64,000 nucleotides of DNA from Gracilibacillus halotolerans (GCF_014206945.1 NZ_JACHON010000010.1:1-64000), one strand, 5' to 3'. Counted from the first letter of the stretch, positions 17,211 through 26,928 are shown. A program made the numbers and translations. The notes: generated by a model from the letters alone, not told the origin.

Positions 17211-17311
17211 TCCTCCTAAAATTTATGTCCTACAAATATCTTATCAGGAGGTATCAGAGTGACATATTGGTTTATATTTTATTAACGTTACATTTTTGCA
17301 AGATTAGTTAA

Positions 17312-17349
17312 GAATAAAAAACGGTTTTATAGCAAATTGCCATAAAACC
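17312..17349 (-). terminator. Terminator of the two-component genes
   Basis: On the minus strand GGTTTTAT and ATAAAACC close an 11-base loop and are followed by GTTTTTTATTC. It lies 13 bases after the kinase stop and separates the regulator-kinase transcript from the transporter genes. Confidence 0.85.
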
Positions 17350-17361
17350 ATCCTGTGTAGG

Positions 17362-18378
17362 TTATCCTTTCATTAAATTCATATTTCCTAAAGGAAAAGT
17401 AATATTCACCTTTGTTCCTTCGCCTGCCTCTGACGTTAAAGTGATACCTAATCCGAGTTGTGTTGCAAGCTTTTTACATAAATATAGCCCTATTCCAGTA
17501 GATTTACCGTATTTCCTTCCGTTCTCTCCAGTAAACCCCTTCTCAAAAACTCTATTTATATCATTTTCTACAATCCCTATACCATTATCCTCTACAGTAA
17601 GTACGATATTGTTTTCGTTTTTGCTCGTCGAAATTGTCACTTTGCCATTACTATCTTTAATATACTTAATGGCATTTCCTATTACTTGATTTAAAATAAA
17701 TTCCAGCCATTTAGCGTCACTATAAACGGTGGCATTGACTTTTTCGATATCGACGGAAATACCCTTGTTAATAAAGTCTCTTGCGTTTTTCTTAATAACA
17801 TTTTTAACGAGAGATTCTAAGGATATTTCTTTGATAATATAATCCTTACTCACATCGTTGCTTCTAGAATAATAGAGCACTTGTTCAATGTATTCTTCTA
17901 TTTTTTTCATTTCATCATGAATGCTTCTAGTGATATCGTTTTGATTATTCTCAATCATTAATCTTGTAGATGCGATTGGAGTCTTAATCTCATGCACCCA
18001 CGTATCTATATACTCTCTATAGTCTCGTTGCATATCTCGATACTTCTTAACATGCTCGTGCATATCCTTATTTGCTTGTTTTAATAGCTCATATACCATT
18101 TTTCCTTCGATAAACTCAGGCTCCCTCATAATCTCCGACAACAAATATTTTTGATCTAAACTTGCCATTAACTCATTTAACTCATCATAGAAAGTCTTTT
18201 GCTTAACAAATTCTACCATGATGTAGGTAAGCAGAGGGAGGAACCACAAACAAAAAACGAATAAGATAATAGTTGCACGGACGTTCATTAATATCATAAT
18301 GCCTGATAGAGTGACAAACAACATACCATTAATGAGCAGGAATAGAGTTCGCTCTTTTAAATAATCTTTGAAATTCAT
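17362..18378 (-). CDS. BceS-type intramembrane-sensing histidine kinase
   Basis: A 338-aa kinase with two membrane helices (about residues 12-30 and 36-55) joined by only a few residues, so it has no extracellular sensor, as in BceS-like kinases that sense through their transporter. The H-box is YIDTWVHEIKTPIASTRLMI; N-box NQVIGNAIKYI, G1 VEDNGIGI and GIGLYLCKKLATQLG follow. It overlaps the response regulator by 4 bases. The partner ABC permease lies downstream at 13974, but the ATPase needed for signalling is frameshifted. Confidence 0.93.
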   Translation of the reverse strand: MNFKDYLKERTLFLLINGMLFVTLSGIMILMNVRATIILFVFCLWFLPLLTYIMVEFVKQKTFYDELNELMASLDQKYLLSEIMREPEFIEGKMVYELLKQANKDMHEHVKKYRDMQRDYREYIDTWVHEIKTPIASTRLMIENNQNDITRSIHDEMKKIEEYIEQVLYYSRSNDVSKDYIIKEISLESLVKNVIKKNARDFINKGISVDIEKVNATVYSDAKWLEFILNQVIGNAIKYIKDSNGKVTISTSKNENNIVLTVEDNGIGIVENDINRVFEKGFTGENGRKYGKSTGIGLYLCKKLATQLGLGITLTSEAGEGTKVNITFPLGNMNLMKG

Positions 18379-19040
18379 GGCAGTATATATCCTAATCCAC
18401 GTCTCGTTTCGATGTTTTCTTCCATTCCTACCGCTTCAAGCTTTTTCCTCAACCTTGTAACATTTACAGAGAGGTTATTGTCGTCCACAAAAATATCGGA
18501 ATTCCACATAAAATCCATAAGTTCATCTCTCGAAACGATTTTTCCCTTGTTTTTTATTAGACATGAAAGGATTTTGAGTTCATTTTTCGTTAGCTCTGCT
18601 GTTTTACCTTCATAATTAATAGTACCATTAGATAAATTAAGCTTAAGATTTTGATAATCAATCGTATCTCGACTAGAGCCTTGAATTCTTCTTAAGAGCG
18701 ATTCGATTCTCGCTAAAAGAATTTGAGTGTTGAATGGTTTCGTAACAAAATCATCCGCCCCTAAATTCATACTCATTAGTTCGTCCATCTCGTTGTCTCT
18801 ACTTGTCACAACGATTATTGGCACATCCGAACTTTTTCTTATTTCTCTGCATATATAGTATCCGTCCGTCACAGGTAGGTTTATATCCAAAAGTATTAGA
18901 TCCGCTTTTTCTTTGAGAATATCATCGATGATATTTTCAAAGTTAGTAGGTGCTATCACTTCATAACCATAACGAATCAGAAAGGTTTGCAATTCCTCTC
19001 TTATTGTTTCCGTGTCTTCTATAACCATTATTTTGGACAT
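18375..19040 (-). CDS. BceR-type response regulator (OmpR family)
   Basis: A 221-aa regulator with receiver residues ED in MVIEDTET, the phosphorylated Asp in DLILLDINLPVTDGY, VVTSRD and FVTKPF, then a winged-helix DNA-binding domain (ELTKNELKILSCLIKNKGKIVSRDEL, RLRKKLE). The start was placed at ATG 19040, with AAAGGATG upstream; the frame stays open to 19166 but the extra residues have no family counterpart. It is first in the operon with the BceS-type kinase and probably controls the downstream transporter genes. No clear BceR operator was found. Confidence 0.93.
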   Translation of the reverse strand: MSKIMVIEDTETIREELQTFLIRYGYEVIAPTNFENIIDDILKEKADLILLDINLPVTDGYYICREIRKSSDVPIIVVTSRDNEMDELMSMNLGADDFVTKPFNTQILLARIESLLRRIQGSSRDTIDYQNLKLNLSNGTINYEGKTAELTKNELKILSCLIKNKGKIVSRDELMDFMWNSDIFVDDNNLSVNVTRLRKKLEAVGMEENIETRRGLGYILP

Positions 19041-19151
19041 AGCTTCACATCCTTTGCGCATTCGTGAATATCTATTGACTGTTTTTCGTATTTCAAGTAA
19101 TAATGATTCCTTCTTCTTCATAAGAGAAAATGTATTGTTACTTATTATAAC

Positions 19152-19187
19152 AAAACAAAAAACCATCCCCTAATATTAGAGAATGGT
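19152..19187 (-). terminator. Terminator of the monooxygenase-Dabb operon
   Basis: On the minus strand ACCATTCTC, TAATATTA and GGGGATGGT form a stem-loop followed by TTTTTTGTTTTG. Confidence 0.85.
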
Positions 19188-19237
19188 CAATATTTATGTA
19201 AGTATGATTGCTATTTCCAATGCATTACGAAAAATTA

Positions 19238-19531
19238 CTACATTTCAAAATCCACGACAATAATATCTTCTAATCCGATTCCTTTTAAATAAGCGATAAT
19301 CTTTTGATGCTCAGGATGAGAATCATAGCTTTCTAACGATTCCCTGTCTTTAAATCGAACCGTTAACCCTATTTCGTATCCTTGGCTTCTAGATGAAAAG
19401 TTGATGCCTTGTTGAATATCGACAATACCAGGGATTACATTTTTTAACGCAAGTGTTCTGTTTATTAACTCTTGTTTTTGTTCCATCGTTGCGGCAGGCG
19501 AAGGTTTGATTAATACAATATGCTCAATCAT
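19238..19531 (-). CDS. Dabb (stress-responsive A/B barrel) protein
   Basis: A 97-aa single-domain dimeric alpha/beta-barrel protein. It starts MIEHIVLIKPSPAAT and has the family features IPGIVDIQQGINFSSRSQGYEIGLTVRFKDRESLESYDSHPEHQKII. Dabb proteins include decarboxylases, cyclases and poorly known stress proteins. AGGAGACC lies before the ATG. It follows the flavin monooxygenase by 10 bases and shares its terminator, so the two may act on the same small aromatic or ring compound. Confidence 0.9.
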   Translation of the reverse strand: MIEHIVLIKPSPAATMEQKQELINRTLALKNVIPGIVDIQQGINFSSRSQGYEIGLTVRFKDRESLESYDSHPEHQKIIAYLKGIGLEDIIVVDFEM

Positions 19532-19541
19532 ATGTGGTCTC

Positions 19542-20792
19542 CTATTTATTATTCAACGTTTCTTTATCAAAACCAGCTACTTGTTTGTATTTATTCGCGA
19601 TATTTTCTAACTCCTGTTGTGTAATAACGTCAGATAAATTCTCAAAACCGTTAGGGGCTCTTTCTTCGACAATTTGCATAACTTCTTCTGGTCCATTTTT
19701 TCGATTAGCATAAACAATTTTAGCAGTCGGTTCTAGCCTTATTTGTTCATAACTCTTTAAGGCGACCTCTGGATTCTCATATTTTCCAATTGATTCACCT
19801 AATGCATCGGCATCTAATATTGCTTGCGAAGCACCGTTAGATCCAATTGGATACATAGGATGAGCAGCATCTCCGAGCAAAGTAACACGCCCAAACGTCC
19901 ATTGAGGTAATGGATCACGATCAACCATAGGAAATTCAAAAATGTCTGCTGCATTTTCTATAATTTGAGGTACATTTAGCCAACCAAAATCCCATTTTTC
20001 AAATTGAGGCAAAAATTTCTCCTTATCGACTGCGAGATTCCAGTCAGCACGAGAAGGTAGTTCTCCTCCCACTGTTAGTTCCGCTATCCAATTAATTAGG
20101 GAGCGACCTTTAGAAGCAGTATCTGGACAAATAGGATAGGCTACAAATTTCTGATCTTGGTGTCCAGCCATAATCATCGATTTTCCTGTTAAAAAAGGAG
20201 CGGATTCGGTAATGCCACGCCACAAGATACGACCACTGAATTTCGGTTGACCCTCATCTGGATAATAGAATTTTCTAACAACCGAATGAATACCATCTGC
20301 GGCAATCATGATATCCGCACTATAGGAACGTAACCGTTCTCCTGTTTTCTTATTGACAAACTCTGCAGTTACTCTATCCGCAAAATCATGAAAGGATGCT
20401 AGATGATGACCAGTTACGATGGCGCTTTCCCCTAATTGTTCTTTTACTGCTTTCAATAACATCATTTGCAGTTTCCCTCGATGAATCGAATATTGAGGCC
20501 ATCGATATCCTGCATGGATTCCTCTATCTTCTTGCCAAATTTGCTTACCAAATTTATTCACATAGATGAGTTCCGCTGTAGGAATTCCCGTCTTCTTCAG
20601 CTCATCACCCAAACCAAGTTCCGTTAACACTCTCACAGCATGAGGCAATAGATTAATCCCTACCCCTAATTCTTTAATTGTTTCCACACTCTCAAAAACA
20701 CGAACAGATACTCCAACACGATTAAGTTTTAGCGCGGTTACTAGTCCACCAATTCCTCCACCAATAACCATCGCTGTTTTAACATTAGACAA
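19542..20792 (-). CDS. FAD-dependent aromatic-ring monooxygenase family protein
   Basis: A 416-aa class A flavoprotein hydroxylase. FAD-binding GGGIGGLVTALKLNRVGVSVRVFE is at the N-terminus, a DIMIAADGIHSVVR motif (the DG fold) is in the middle, and GDAAHPMYPIGSNGASQAILDADAL is the GD motif. This places it with salicylate-hydroxylase/PhzS-like enzymes that hydroxylate an aromatic substrate using NAD(P)H and O2. Start is TTG at 20792 with GGAGGT 7 bases upstream. It forms an operon with the Dabb gene. No ring-cleavage enzyme or regulator is adjacent, so the substrate cannot be inferred. Confidence 0.88.
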   Translation of the reverse strand: MSNVKTAMVIGGGIGGLVTALKLNRVGVSVRVFESVETIKELGVGINLLPHAVRVLTELGLGDELKKTGIPTAELIYVNKFGKQIWQEDRGIHAGYRWPQYSIHRGKLQMMLLKAVKEQLGESAIVTGHHLASFHDFADRVTAEFVNKKTGERLRSYSADIMIAADGIHSVVRKFYYPDEGQPKFSGRILWRGITESAPFLTGKSMIMAGHQDQKFVAYPICPDTASKGRSLINWIAELTVGGELPSRADWNLAVDKEKFLPQFEKWDFGWLNVPQIIENAADIFEFPMVDRDPLPQWTFGRVTLLGDAAHPMYPIGSNGASQAILDADALGESIGKYENPEVALKSYEQIRLEPTAKIVYANRKNGPEEVMQIVEERAPNGFENLSDVITQQELENIANKYKQVAGFDKETLNNK

Positions 20793-20955
20793 ATAAATAC
20801 CTCCATGACCGAAACAAAGAAATTTGAATATTCTGAATTAATTTTATTAGAGTATTGTATAAAGGTCAATCGGAAATTAGGCAACAGCTTTCCCTAAGGA
20901 TGAGTTTTTTTACTATGGATGGCCAAGTATTTTTCGACCAATTCCTCCAATAAAC

Positions 20956-21005
20956 GATAAAAAAGAGGCCTTTCAAAAGTTACAAAAACTAATGAAAAAC
21001 CTCTT
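20956..21005 (-). terminator. Terminator of the XylE-like transporter gene
   Basis: On the minus strand AAAGAGGTTTTTCA pairs with TGAAAGGCCTCTTT and is followed by TTTTATCG. Confidence 0.8.
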
Positions 21006-21039
21006 TATATAGGCTATGTTAACTATAGCTTATGCCTCT

Positions 21040-22425
21040 CTATACAGTTTTTTTGATAAGATTGCTTTCGAGTTCTTCAAGCGATTTTCCTTTGGTTTCA
21101 GGTACGAACTTCCAAATGAATAGTGCAGATAATAAGCTCATCACACCGTAGAAAGTATACGTTAATCCACCACTAAACTCCATCATCGCTGGGTATGTGG
21201 AAGAGATAAAGTAGTTAGCTGCCCACTGTGCTGCTACTGCAATAGCCATTGCTTGTCCTCTAATTTTGTTCGGGAAGATTTCTGAAAGAAGTACCCAAAC
21301 GACAGGACCCCAAGACATCATGAATGATGCTGTATAAATGACGATAAAGATTAATGTTCCTATTCCAATCGCATCTAAGAAGGCTAGTGTTCCAACCCCA
21401 AACATACCTACTGTCATCCCAACTGAACCGATAATTAATAAAGGCTTTCGACCAAATTTATCAACAGCAAAGATAGCGATTAAAGTAAATACAACATTCA
21501 CTGCGCCCATCACGATTGTCTGGACCATAGAAGCATCTCTTCCTGCACCCATGCTTTCAAATATCCTCGGTGCATAATAAAGTGCTACGTTAATTCCAAC
21601 AAACTGCTGAAATATTGATAACAGAATACCAATTACGATAATCCCCTTACCATAAGCAAATAATTTGGCTTTATTGACATCAAAGGATTTTTTAATTTCA
21701 AACATGGTCGCTTTCGCAAATGTAGTGTCGTAAATCTTATTCAATACATCCATTGCTTTGTGATCTTTATTTTTCAAGACTAAATATCGTGGTGTTTCAG
21801 GCACTGTAAATAAGAGTAGTAAGAACAGTCCTGCAGGGATTACTTCAGATAAGAACATGTATCTCCAACCAACGTCGTTAATCCACTCCATCGATTGTCC
21901 GTTACCAATTCCCCAGTTAACAAAATAAACAACTAACATACCTAGTACAATTGCAAATTGATTTAGAGAAACTAGGGTACCTCTTATTTTTGGAGGTGCC
22001 AATTCACCGATATACATCGGTACAACAGCAGATGCAAGACCTACCCCAATACCTCCAATAATACGATAAAGATTAAACGTAATTAATAGCGCAATTGTAG
22101 GTTCTCCTTTTTCAAAGAATAAAAACTCTGGAAATGCAGAACCAAGTGCTGATAGGATAAATAATATAGCTGCGACAACTAGTGAATACTTTCTTCCGAT
22201 TCCACCGGAGATATAACCAGAAATCAAACCACCGATAATACAACCAATCAATGCACTAGAAACGGTAATTCCGTGTGCTAATGAACCAAGTCCTAAGTTA
22301 TCTGCAAAATATAGCTGTAGGGACGATTCTGCTCCGGATATAACAGCGGTATCATAACCAAATAAAAGTCCCCCAAGTGTTGCTACTAAAGTAATTAAAA
22401 CAATATATAATTTCTTGTTTTTCAT
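21040..22425 (-). CDS. xylE: XylE-like sugar:H+ symporter (MFS sugar porter)
   Basis: A 461-aa, 12-segment transporter. GGLLFGYDTAVISGAE, RIIGGIGVGLASAVVPMYIGELAPPKIRGTL, QQFVGINVALYYAPRIFE, SWGPVVWVLLSEIFPNKIRGQA and the terminal FVPETKGKSLEELE all match D-xylose:H+ symporters of the XylE type closely, including the QQFVGINVALYY sugar-binding helix. The cytoplasmic-membrane substrate is most likely D-xylose; arabinose or another aldose is possible. A three-gene sensor system (22753-26757) lies immediately upstream and probably controls it. The 327-bp gap before it holds several TAGACAA-like words on the minus strand that could be regulator sites, but spacing is irregular. Confidence 0.88.
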   Translation of the reverse strand: MKNKKLYIVLITLVATLGGLLFGYDTAVISGAESSLQLYFADNLGLGSLAHGITVSSALIGCIIGGLISGYISGGIGRKYSLVVAAILFILSALGSAFPEFLFFEKGEPTIALLITFNLYRIIGGIGVGLASAVVPMYIGELAPPKIRGTLVSLNQFAIVLGMLVVYFVNWGIGNGQSMEWINDVGWRYMFLSEVIPAGLFLLLLFTVPETPRYLVLKNKDHKAMDVLNKIYDTTFAKATMFEIKKSFDVNKAKLFAYGKGIIVIGILLSIFQQFVGINVALYYAPRIFESMGAGRDASMVQTIVMGAVNVVFTLIAIFAVDKFGRKPLLIIGSVGMTVGMFGVGTLAFLDAIGIGTLIFIVIYTASFMMSWGPVVWVLLSEIFPNKIRGQAMAIAVAAQWAANYFISSTYPAMMEFSGGLTYTFYGVMSLLSALFIWKFVPETKGKSLEELESNLIKKTV

Positions 22426-22722
22426 TTTTTGTACGAAAGAGAATACTCCCTCTCTAACTCTCCCCTCTAAAAGTTGTCTATTTTGTTAGCCTTTACATTC
22501 CATTGTGCAAACCATACTATTTTCTAGAAGAATGTTAGACGGCTCACTTGTATGTTGTCTAATTCTGATGATTTCGTTTTCATAAATCAGAAAGTTAGAA
22601 ATGTTGTACTTTTAAATTATCATGAAAAAAGCTATCAAGTAGTAAATTAATCTTCACAATCTTGTTATTATCTAGACAATATTGTTTCGTAAGCGGAATT
22701 GAATCGTCCATTAAAAAATGCA

Positions 22723-22749
22723 ACAAAAAAACGACCTATGCAGATCGCT
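22723..22749 (-). terminator. Terminator of the sensor-kinase-regulator operon
   Basis: On the minus strand GCGATC, a 6-base loop and GGTCGT are followed by TTTTTTTGTTGC, right after the regulator stop. The stem is short with two G-U pairs. Confidence 0.6.
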
Positions 22750-22752
22750 TTC

Positions 22753-24321
22753 TTACTCTTGATATTTATTTCTATACCCACGTGGGCTAACACCAAACTC
22801 TTTTTTGAATACTCTACTGAAGTAATTCGGGTCTTTATATCCGATATCCATGGCTATCTCTTTAATTGATTTGGAACCATCCATGAGAAATGCTTTTGCT
22901 TTTTTCATGCGTATATTTGTTACGTATTCAATTACGGTTACCTCATAACGATCTTTAAATAATTTGCTCAAATAATAAGGGCTTATTCCAATGTAATCAG
23001 CTAATCCTTCAAGGGTAATGGTTTTGCCATAATTTTTATCTAAATATTCCTTTGCTTGCGCGAGAAGAGCTTGGATCCCACTTACTCTCCATTCACCTAG
23101 CCGTTCCATCATATAGATAAGACGAGAGCGCGACGCTTCTTTTAGTTGCATAACTGTTTCAAATTGCCCGATGCTCACTGGAATCTCTTGATTAAATCCA
23201 AGCTCTTTAATAGCTCGTGTTAATACAATAAAGAAATCTTCTATTGCTTTTTGTGTATTTCTTAGTTGGAAACCAACGTCTTGTTGTATCGATTGAAAGT
23301 ATGCATCAAACAATTGAAGACCTTTTTGCGTATTTCCTAACTGCACGGCTTCGACTAATTCTTTTTCTACTTCAAACGGAACAAGAACTTGCTCCTTCTC
23401 ACGTAACCGTTCGCTATAGACCATGTAGGCAGCTCCTGGATGTTTATACACATGCTCTAATGCAAAGATTGCTTCTTTATACGAGTCGGAAAAATAAACC
23501 ACATCGGAAACAATGCTCCCAATGCCCGCAAACAAACGAGAGTGCTTCAAATGATGCTGCACTTGTTGGATAGTAGTTGTTACAAACGCCTCTCTTCTTT
23601 CTTCATTCGATTCATTTGCATTATTATATAATACTAAAACGGGGACTTGTAACCCTGTTAATGGTCCGATAATACAATGTGGCGATTGTTCGACTACTAC
23701 TTGTTTTAAGGTTTGTAACCATTTTGCCTTTTCTGCTCGACTAGGTTGAAGACTTTCTGATTCAAATGAGAATACAACCATAAATCCTTGCTTATCTTCT
23801 AAGTCTAACCATTCATCCCATTCCTCTTGGTCTGCATCCTGTACATGATCAAGCATTAGTGAGAGAATAAAGTCCTTTTCTATAAAGGAACTAGCTCGTG
23901 CCAAGCGCTGGCTTACTTGTATTCTTTCTAACATCTCCTGTTTCTCAGCTTCAATTTCGTTCACCATTTGATCATACGCTTCTAAAACTTCCGATACTTT
24001 ACTTGGTTTAAGCAAGTAAGACTTTACACCGAATTTCATAGCCTCTCTTGCATATTCAAATGTATTAAATGCAGAAACCATAATATATTTTGTCTGTGGG
24101 AGCTCTGGCATGATTTTTTTAATCACTTCAAGCCCATCCCATATCGGCATTTTAATGTCCATGAAAATCAAATCAGGCTTATGTTCCAATGCTAGTTCGA
24201 CTGCTTCTAAACCGTTTTGAGCCTCAGCAACTATTTCAAAATTAGTGCGGTTTCTACTTAACATGAGTTGAAGGCCTTCTCTTTCAATCGACTCATCATC
24301 GACTAACATTATTTTAATCAC
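22753..24321 (-). CDS. YesN/AraC-type response regulator of the sugar-sensing system
   Basis: A 522-aa regulator: receiver domain (residues ~1-120, IKIMLVDDESIE, phospho-Asp in DLIFMDIKMPIWDG, YLLKPSK), a long middle domain, and a C-terminal AraC double HTH (LADYIGISPYYLSKLFKDRYEVTVIEYVTNIRMKKAK and IKEIAMDIGYKDPNYFSRVFKKEFGVSPRGYR). The start is GTG at 24321 with AAGGAG about 8 bases upstream; the frame is open to 24345 but that overlaps the kinase stop. It is third in the operon after a binding-protein sensor and a YesM-type kinase. The likely target is the xylE-like gene downstream. Confidence 0.92.
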   Translation of the reverse strand: MIKIMLVDDESIEREGLQLMLSRNRTNFEIVAEAQNGLEAVELALEHKPDLIFMDIKMPIWDGLEVIKKIMPELPQTKYIMVSAFNTFEYAREAMKFGVKSYLLKPSKVSEVLEAYDQMVNEIEAEKQEMLERIQVSQRLARASSFIEKDFILSLMLDHVQDADQEEWDEWLDLEDKQGFMVVFSFESESLQPSRAEKAKWLQTLKQVVVEQSPHCIIGPLTGLQVPVLVLYNNANESNEERREAFVTTTIQQVQHHLKHSRLFAGIGSIVSDVVYFSDSYKEAIFALEHVYKHPGAAYMVYSERLREKEQVLVPFEVEKELVEAVQLGNTQKGLQLFDAYFQSIQQDVGFQLRNTQKAIEDFFIVLTRAIKELGFNQEIPVSIGQFETVMQLKEASRSRLIYMMERLGEWRVSGIQALLAQAKEYLDKNYGKTITLEGLADYIGISPYYLSKLFKDRYEVTVIEYVTNIRMKKAKAFLMDGSKSIKEIAMDIGYKDPNYFSRVFKKEFGVSPRGYRNKYQE

Positions 24322-24341
24322 GTATCCCTCTCCTTTCTGTA

Positions 24342-25757
24342 TCACTTGTTAATTTGAATACTTATGGTTGTACCTTTTCCAACCTCCGAAGAGATGTTTA
24401 TTTTACTATCCTTTTGAAAAAGTTTTAGTCTATCCATTACATTTCGCATCCCAATCCCTGTTGAATGACCACTTCCCTCTTTCGTTCCGCTCATCGTGTC
24501 TTCTTTTGGGTTCATTAACCGTTTGATAGACTCCTGATCCATTCCAACCCCATTATCTTTTACGTCAATGCACACTTTATCATGCTTTTCATAAATGTTT
24601 AATTCAATCTTCGAACCACTAGCCATATTTTCAATCCCATGCTTAAAGGCATTTTCAACAATAGGCTGTAAGGTCATACACGGAATGACTGTTGAAAGAC
24701 AGGCAGGATCTATATTTTCGATAAATTCTACTCGATTTCCAAATCGCGTTTTTTGAATAAAGAAATACTCTCTTACTATTTCCACTTCATCTTTTAACTG
24801 TGTTTCACGATCTAAATTCCCAATGTTATATCGAAGTAAAGCAGATACAGAGGATATTAAATCACTCGTTCGCTCTGCTCCTTCAATATACGCCGTTTTA
24901 GAAATGGTATTTAACGTATTAAACAGGAAATGAGGATTAATCTGGTTTTGCAGGCTTTTTAACTCCATTTCTTTTAATAGGTTCGTTAATCTTGCCTTTT
25001 CCTCAATCTCACTGACGGAATTAAGAATATTCTTTTTCATTTCATTAAATGTTTTGGTTAAAAACCATAGCTCGTCCTTCTTAGAAACAACAACATCTTT
25101 TCCTGAATAACGACCAGCGGCTATTTCCTGTGCTGCCCATGTTAATCGCTCAATGGGACGCGTTATTCCGTTAGAGAACCATAAAGCAAATAAGACACTC
25201 AGAGCAATGATAGCGATAATTATTGTAATACCCGTTTGTTTTGTGTAGGCAACCTTTTGATTGATTAAGTCTGATAACTCTTGATAAGCGGTTAATTCCA
25301 TATTGATTAATTCTAGAGTGTTTTCATAAATATAATTGGATGTGATTTCTACCTCATTGAAGTACGTGGAATATTGCTCAATATTCTGTTGTTGAACCCC
25401 CTCCACAGTCATGTCCGTTTGTTCAAGAAAACTATCAAGCATGGATAAGAAGTTTTTCTTTGGAATGCCTTCTTCTTCTCGTTGTTCAAATGTTTCCTTT
25501 AACTGTATGAGGTCCGTTAAATCTTCTTCATAAAGTATTAAGTTCTCGTCTAATGGTTCGTGCACATAAATTTGTAACGATTCCACTGTTTCATTTGTCT
25601 GTCGTGTTAATTCATTTAATAGAAAAAAATGTTCCATGTTCTCATCATAAAGATTCATCACTTGCTGATTGTTTTGTTCACGGATGAGTAACAGTAGGAC
25701 AAATAATAAAAGAATCGTCGCAAAATAAATGAGTAATTTCGTGCGAATTTTAATCAT
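24342..25757 (-). CDS. YesM/LytS-type sensor histidine kinase
   Basis: A 471-aa kinase with a membrane segment at residues 8-25, an extracytoplasmic region to about 175 that is mostly helical (four-helix-bundle-like), a second membrane segment (TGITIIIAIIALSVLFALWFS), HAMP, and the HisKA_7TM-type H-box LKSLQNQINPHFLFNTLNTI. A GHKL ATPase follows with NAFKHGIENM, DNGVGMD and STGIGMRNVMDRL. It overlaps the binding-protein gene upstream by 8 bases. The upstream membrane-tethered sugar-binding protein probably docks onto its extracytoplasmic helices, as in XylFII-LytS. Confidence 0.92.
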   Translation of the reverse strand: MIKIRTKLLIYFATILLLFVLLLLIREQNNQQVMNLYDENMEHFFLLNELTRQTNETVESLQIYVHEPLDENLILYEEDLTDLIQLKETFEQREEEGIPKKNFLSMLDSFLEQTDMTVEGVQQQNIEQYSTYFNEVEITSNYIYENTLELINMELTAYQELSDLINQKVAYTKQTGITIIIAIIALSVLFALWFSNGITRPIERLTWAAQEIAAGRYSGKDVVVSKKDELWFLTKTFNEMKKNILNSVSEIEEKARLTNLLKEMELKSLQNQINPHFLFNTLNTISKTAYIEGAERTSDLISSVSALLRYNIGNLDRETQLKDEVEIVREYFFIQKTRFGNRVEFIENIDPACLSTVIPCMTLQPIVENAFKHGIENMASGSKIELNIYEKHDKVCIDVKDNGVGMDQESIKRLMNPKEDTMSGTKEGSGHSTGIGMRNVMDRLKLFQKDSKINISSEVGKGTTISIQINK

Positions 25758-26757
25758 CGGCTAACATCCTTCTCTCTGTCATGCTCGCCAAATCATTCCT
25801 TCGAATGACAGATGTATCTGTATGATAAATTTCTTCGATTTCTCTATCTTGTAAAATATCTAACAACACCTTTATACTTTGATTCCCCATTTCGAATGGT
25901 TGTTGTTCTACTATCGCGTCAATGTCGCCATTTTCAAGCAATTCTATATTCTGCTTTATCGCATCAAACGTGATTACGTATATATCATTTTGTTTCTTTA
26001 GAGAATCTGCTGCTGCCACAATACCTAAGCCGTTGTAAGAGCTTGTCCCATAAAAAGCAGTTATATTTTCATATTCCATCAGCATGCTATACGCTGTTTC
26101 CTCTGCTTCTACTCTAGTTATATTAGATTCCTCTATTGCTACAATCTCAATTCCTTCCACATCTTCTACGACATCCTTAAATCCTTGCAATCTTAGTTGA
26201 TGGTGCAGATTATCAAGATTGCCTGTAATGATTCCGACGGTTGCTTGTCCATTCGTATCGTTCACTAATGCTTCTCCAGCCAATCGGCCTGCTTCGTAAT
26301 TATCTGTCCCAATATAAGCATTGCGTTCACTATCTGGAGAATCCGTATCCACTGTAATAACGGGTATTCCTTCATTAACAGCTTTGTTAATCATCGGTGT
26401 AAAATTGTCATTAAGCGCCTGGACGATAATACCATCAACTTTCGATTTAATAGCCATATCCACCAATTTTAATTGTTCATCCGGGTTAGAACGCTTTGGA
26501 GCCTCATACTCCACAAAAACATCATACTCAGATTCCAGTTCTTTCGCACCCTCACCTACTAAGCGCCAATATTCATGGTTCCTCTCCTCACCTATTAAGG
26601 CGAAGTGATATGCTGGTAGTGAGGCTTCAAAAGTGACTGCTTCGTCCATCTGTTTATTGTTAATTTGTAATTTTTGATAATAGTAAATAGAAAGTCCCGC
26701 AGCAATAAAGAAGGTTGTTATTAAAATAATATAAATAATTTTCGCTTTTCGGTTCAT
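25750..26757 (-). CDS. Membrane-anchored sugar-binding sensor protein (XylFII-like)
   Basis: A 335-aa periplasmic-binding-protein type 1 protein (RbsB-like): YHFALIGEERNHEYWRLVGEGAKELE, VDGIIVQALNDNF, VNEGIPVITVDTDSPDSERNAYIGTDNYEAGRLAGEAL, VGIITGN and IYVITFDAIKQNIELLENGDIDAIVEQQP. Instead of a lipobox, the N-terminus has an uncleaved-looking membrane helix (residues 6-26), and no ABC permease or ATPase lies nearby, so it is a sensor rather than a transporter part. Adjacent kinase and regulator support a three-component xylose-sensing system like XylFII-LytS-YesN of clostridia. ATG follows AGGAGGTTACC. Confidence 0.88.
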   Translation of the reverse strand: MNRKAKIIYIILITTFFIAAGLSIYYYQKLQINNKQMDEAVTFEASLPAYHFALIGEERNHEYWRLVGEGAKELESEYDVFVEYEAPKRSNPDEQLKLVDMAIKSKVDGIIVQALNDNFTPMINKAVNEGIPVITVDTDSPDSERNAYIGTDNYEAGRLAGEALVNDTNGQATVGIITGNLDNLHHQLRLQGFKDVVEDVEGIEIVAIEESNITRVEAEETAYSMLMEYENITAFYGTSSYNGLGIVAAADSLKKQNDIYVITFDAIKQNIELLENGDIDAIVEQQPFEMGNQSIKVLLDILQDREIEEIYHTDTSVIRRNDLASMTERRMLADD

Positions 26758-26860
26758 GGTAACCTCCTATAGATAGCTTGTCGAATAGATTAAATAATAA
26801 CATAATTAGTTTATAAACTCATTAGGATACGTGTTTGCTATATATGTTGTTCCGAAACAA

Positions 26861-26928
26861 ATAAAAGACTCTAGAATGTAAAACGTCCTTTACAAAGGAT
26901 ACACTTTACCGCTTCTAGAGTCTTTTAT
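26861..26928. terminator. Large bidirectional terminator between pstB and the sensor operon
   Basis: AAAAGACTCTAGAA (26863-26876) pairs with TTCTAGAGTCTTTT (26913-26926), enclosing a nested GTCCTTTACAAAGGATAC hairpin. On the minus strand it follows pstB. Confidence 0.8.

Noticed and set aside
22426-22752. YesN-type direct repeats upstream of xylE
   Set aside because: TAGACAA-like words recur, but their spacing (about 85 bases) and orientation are not those of a regulator site pair.
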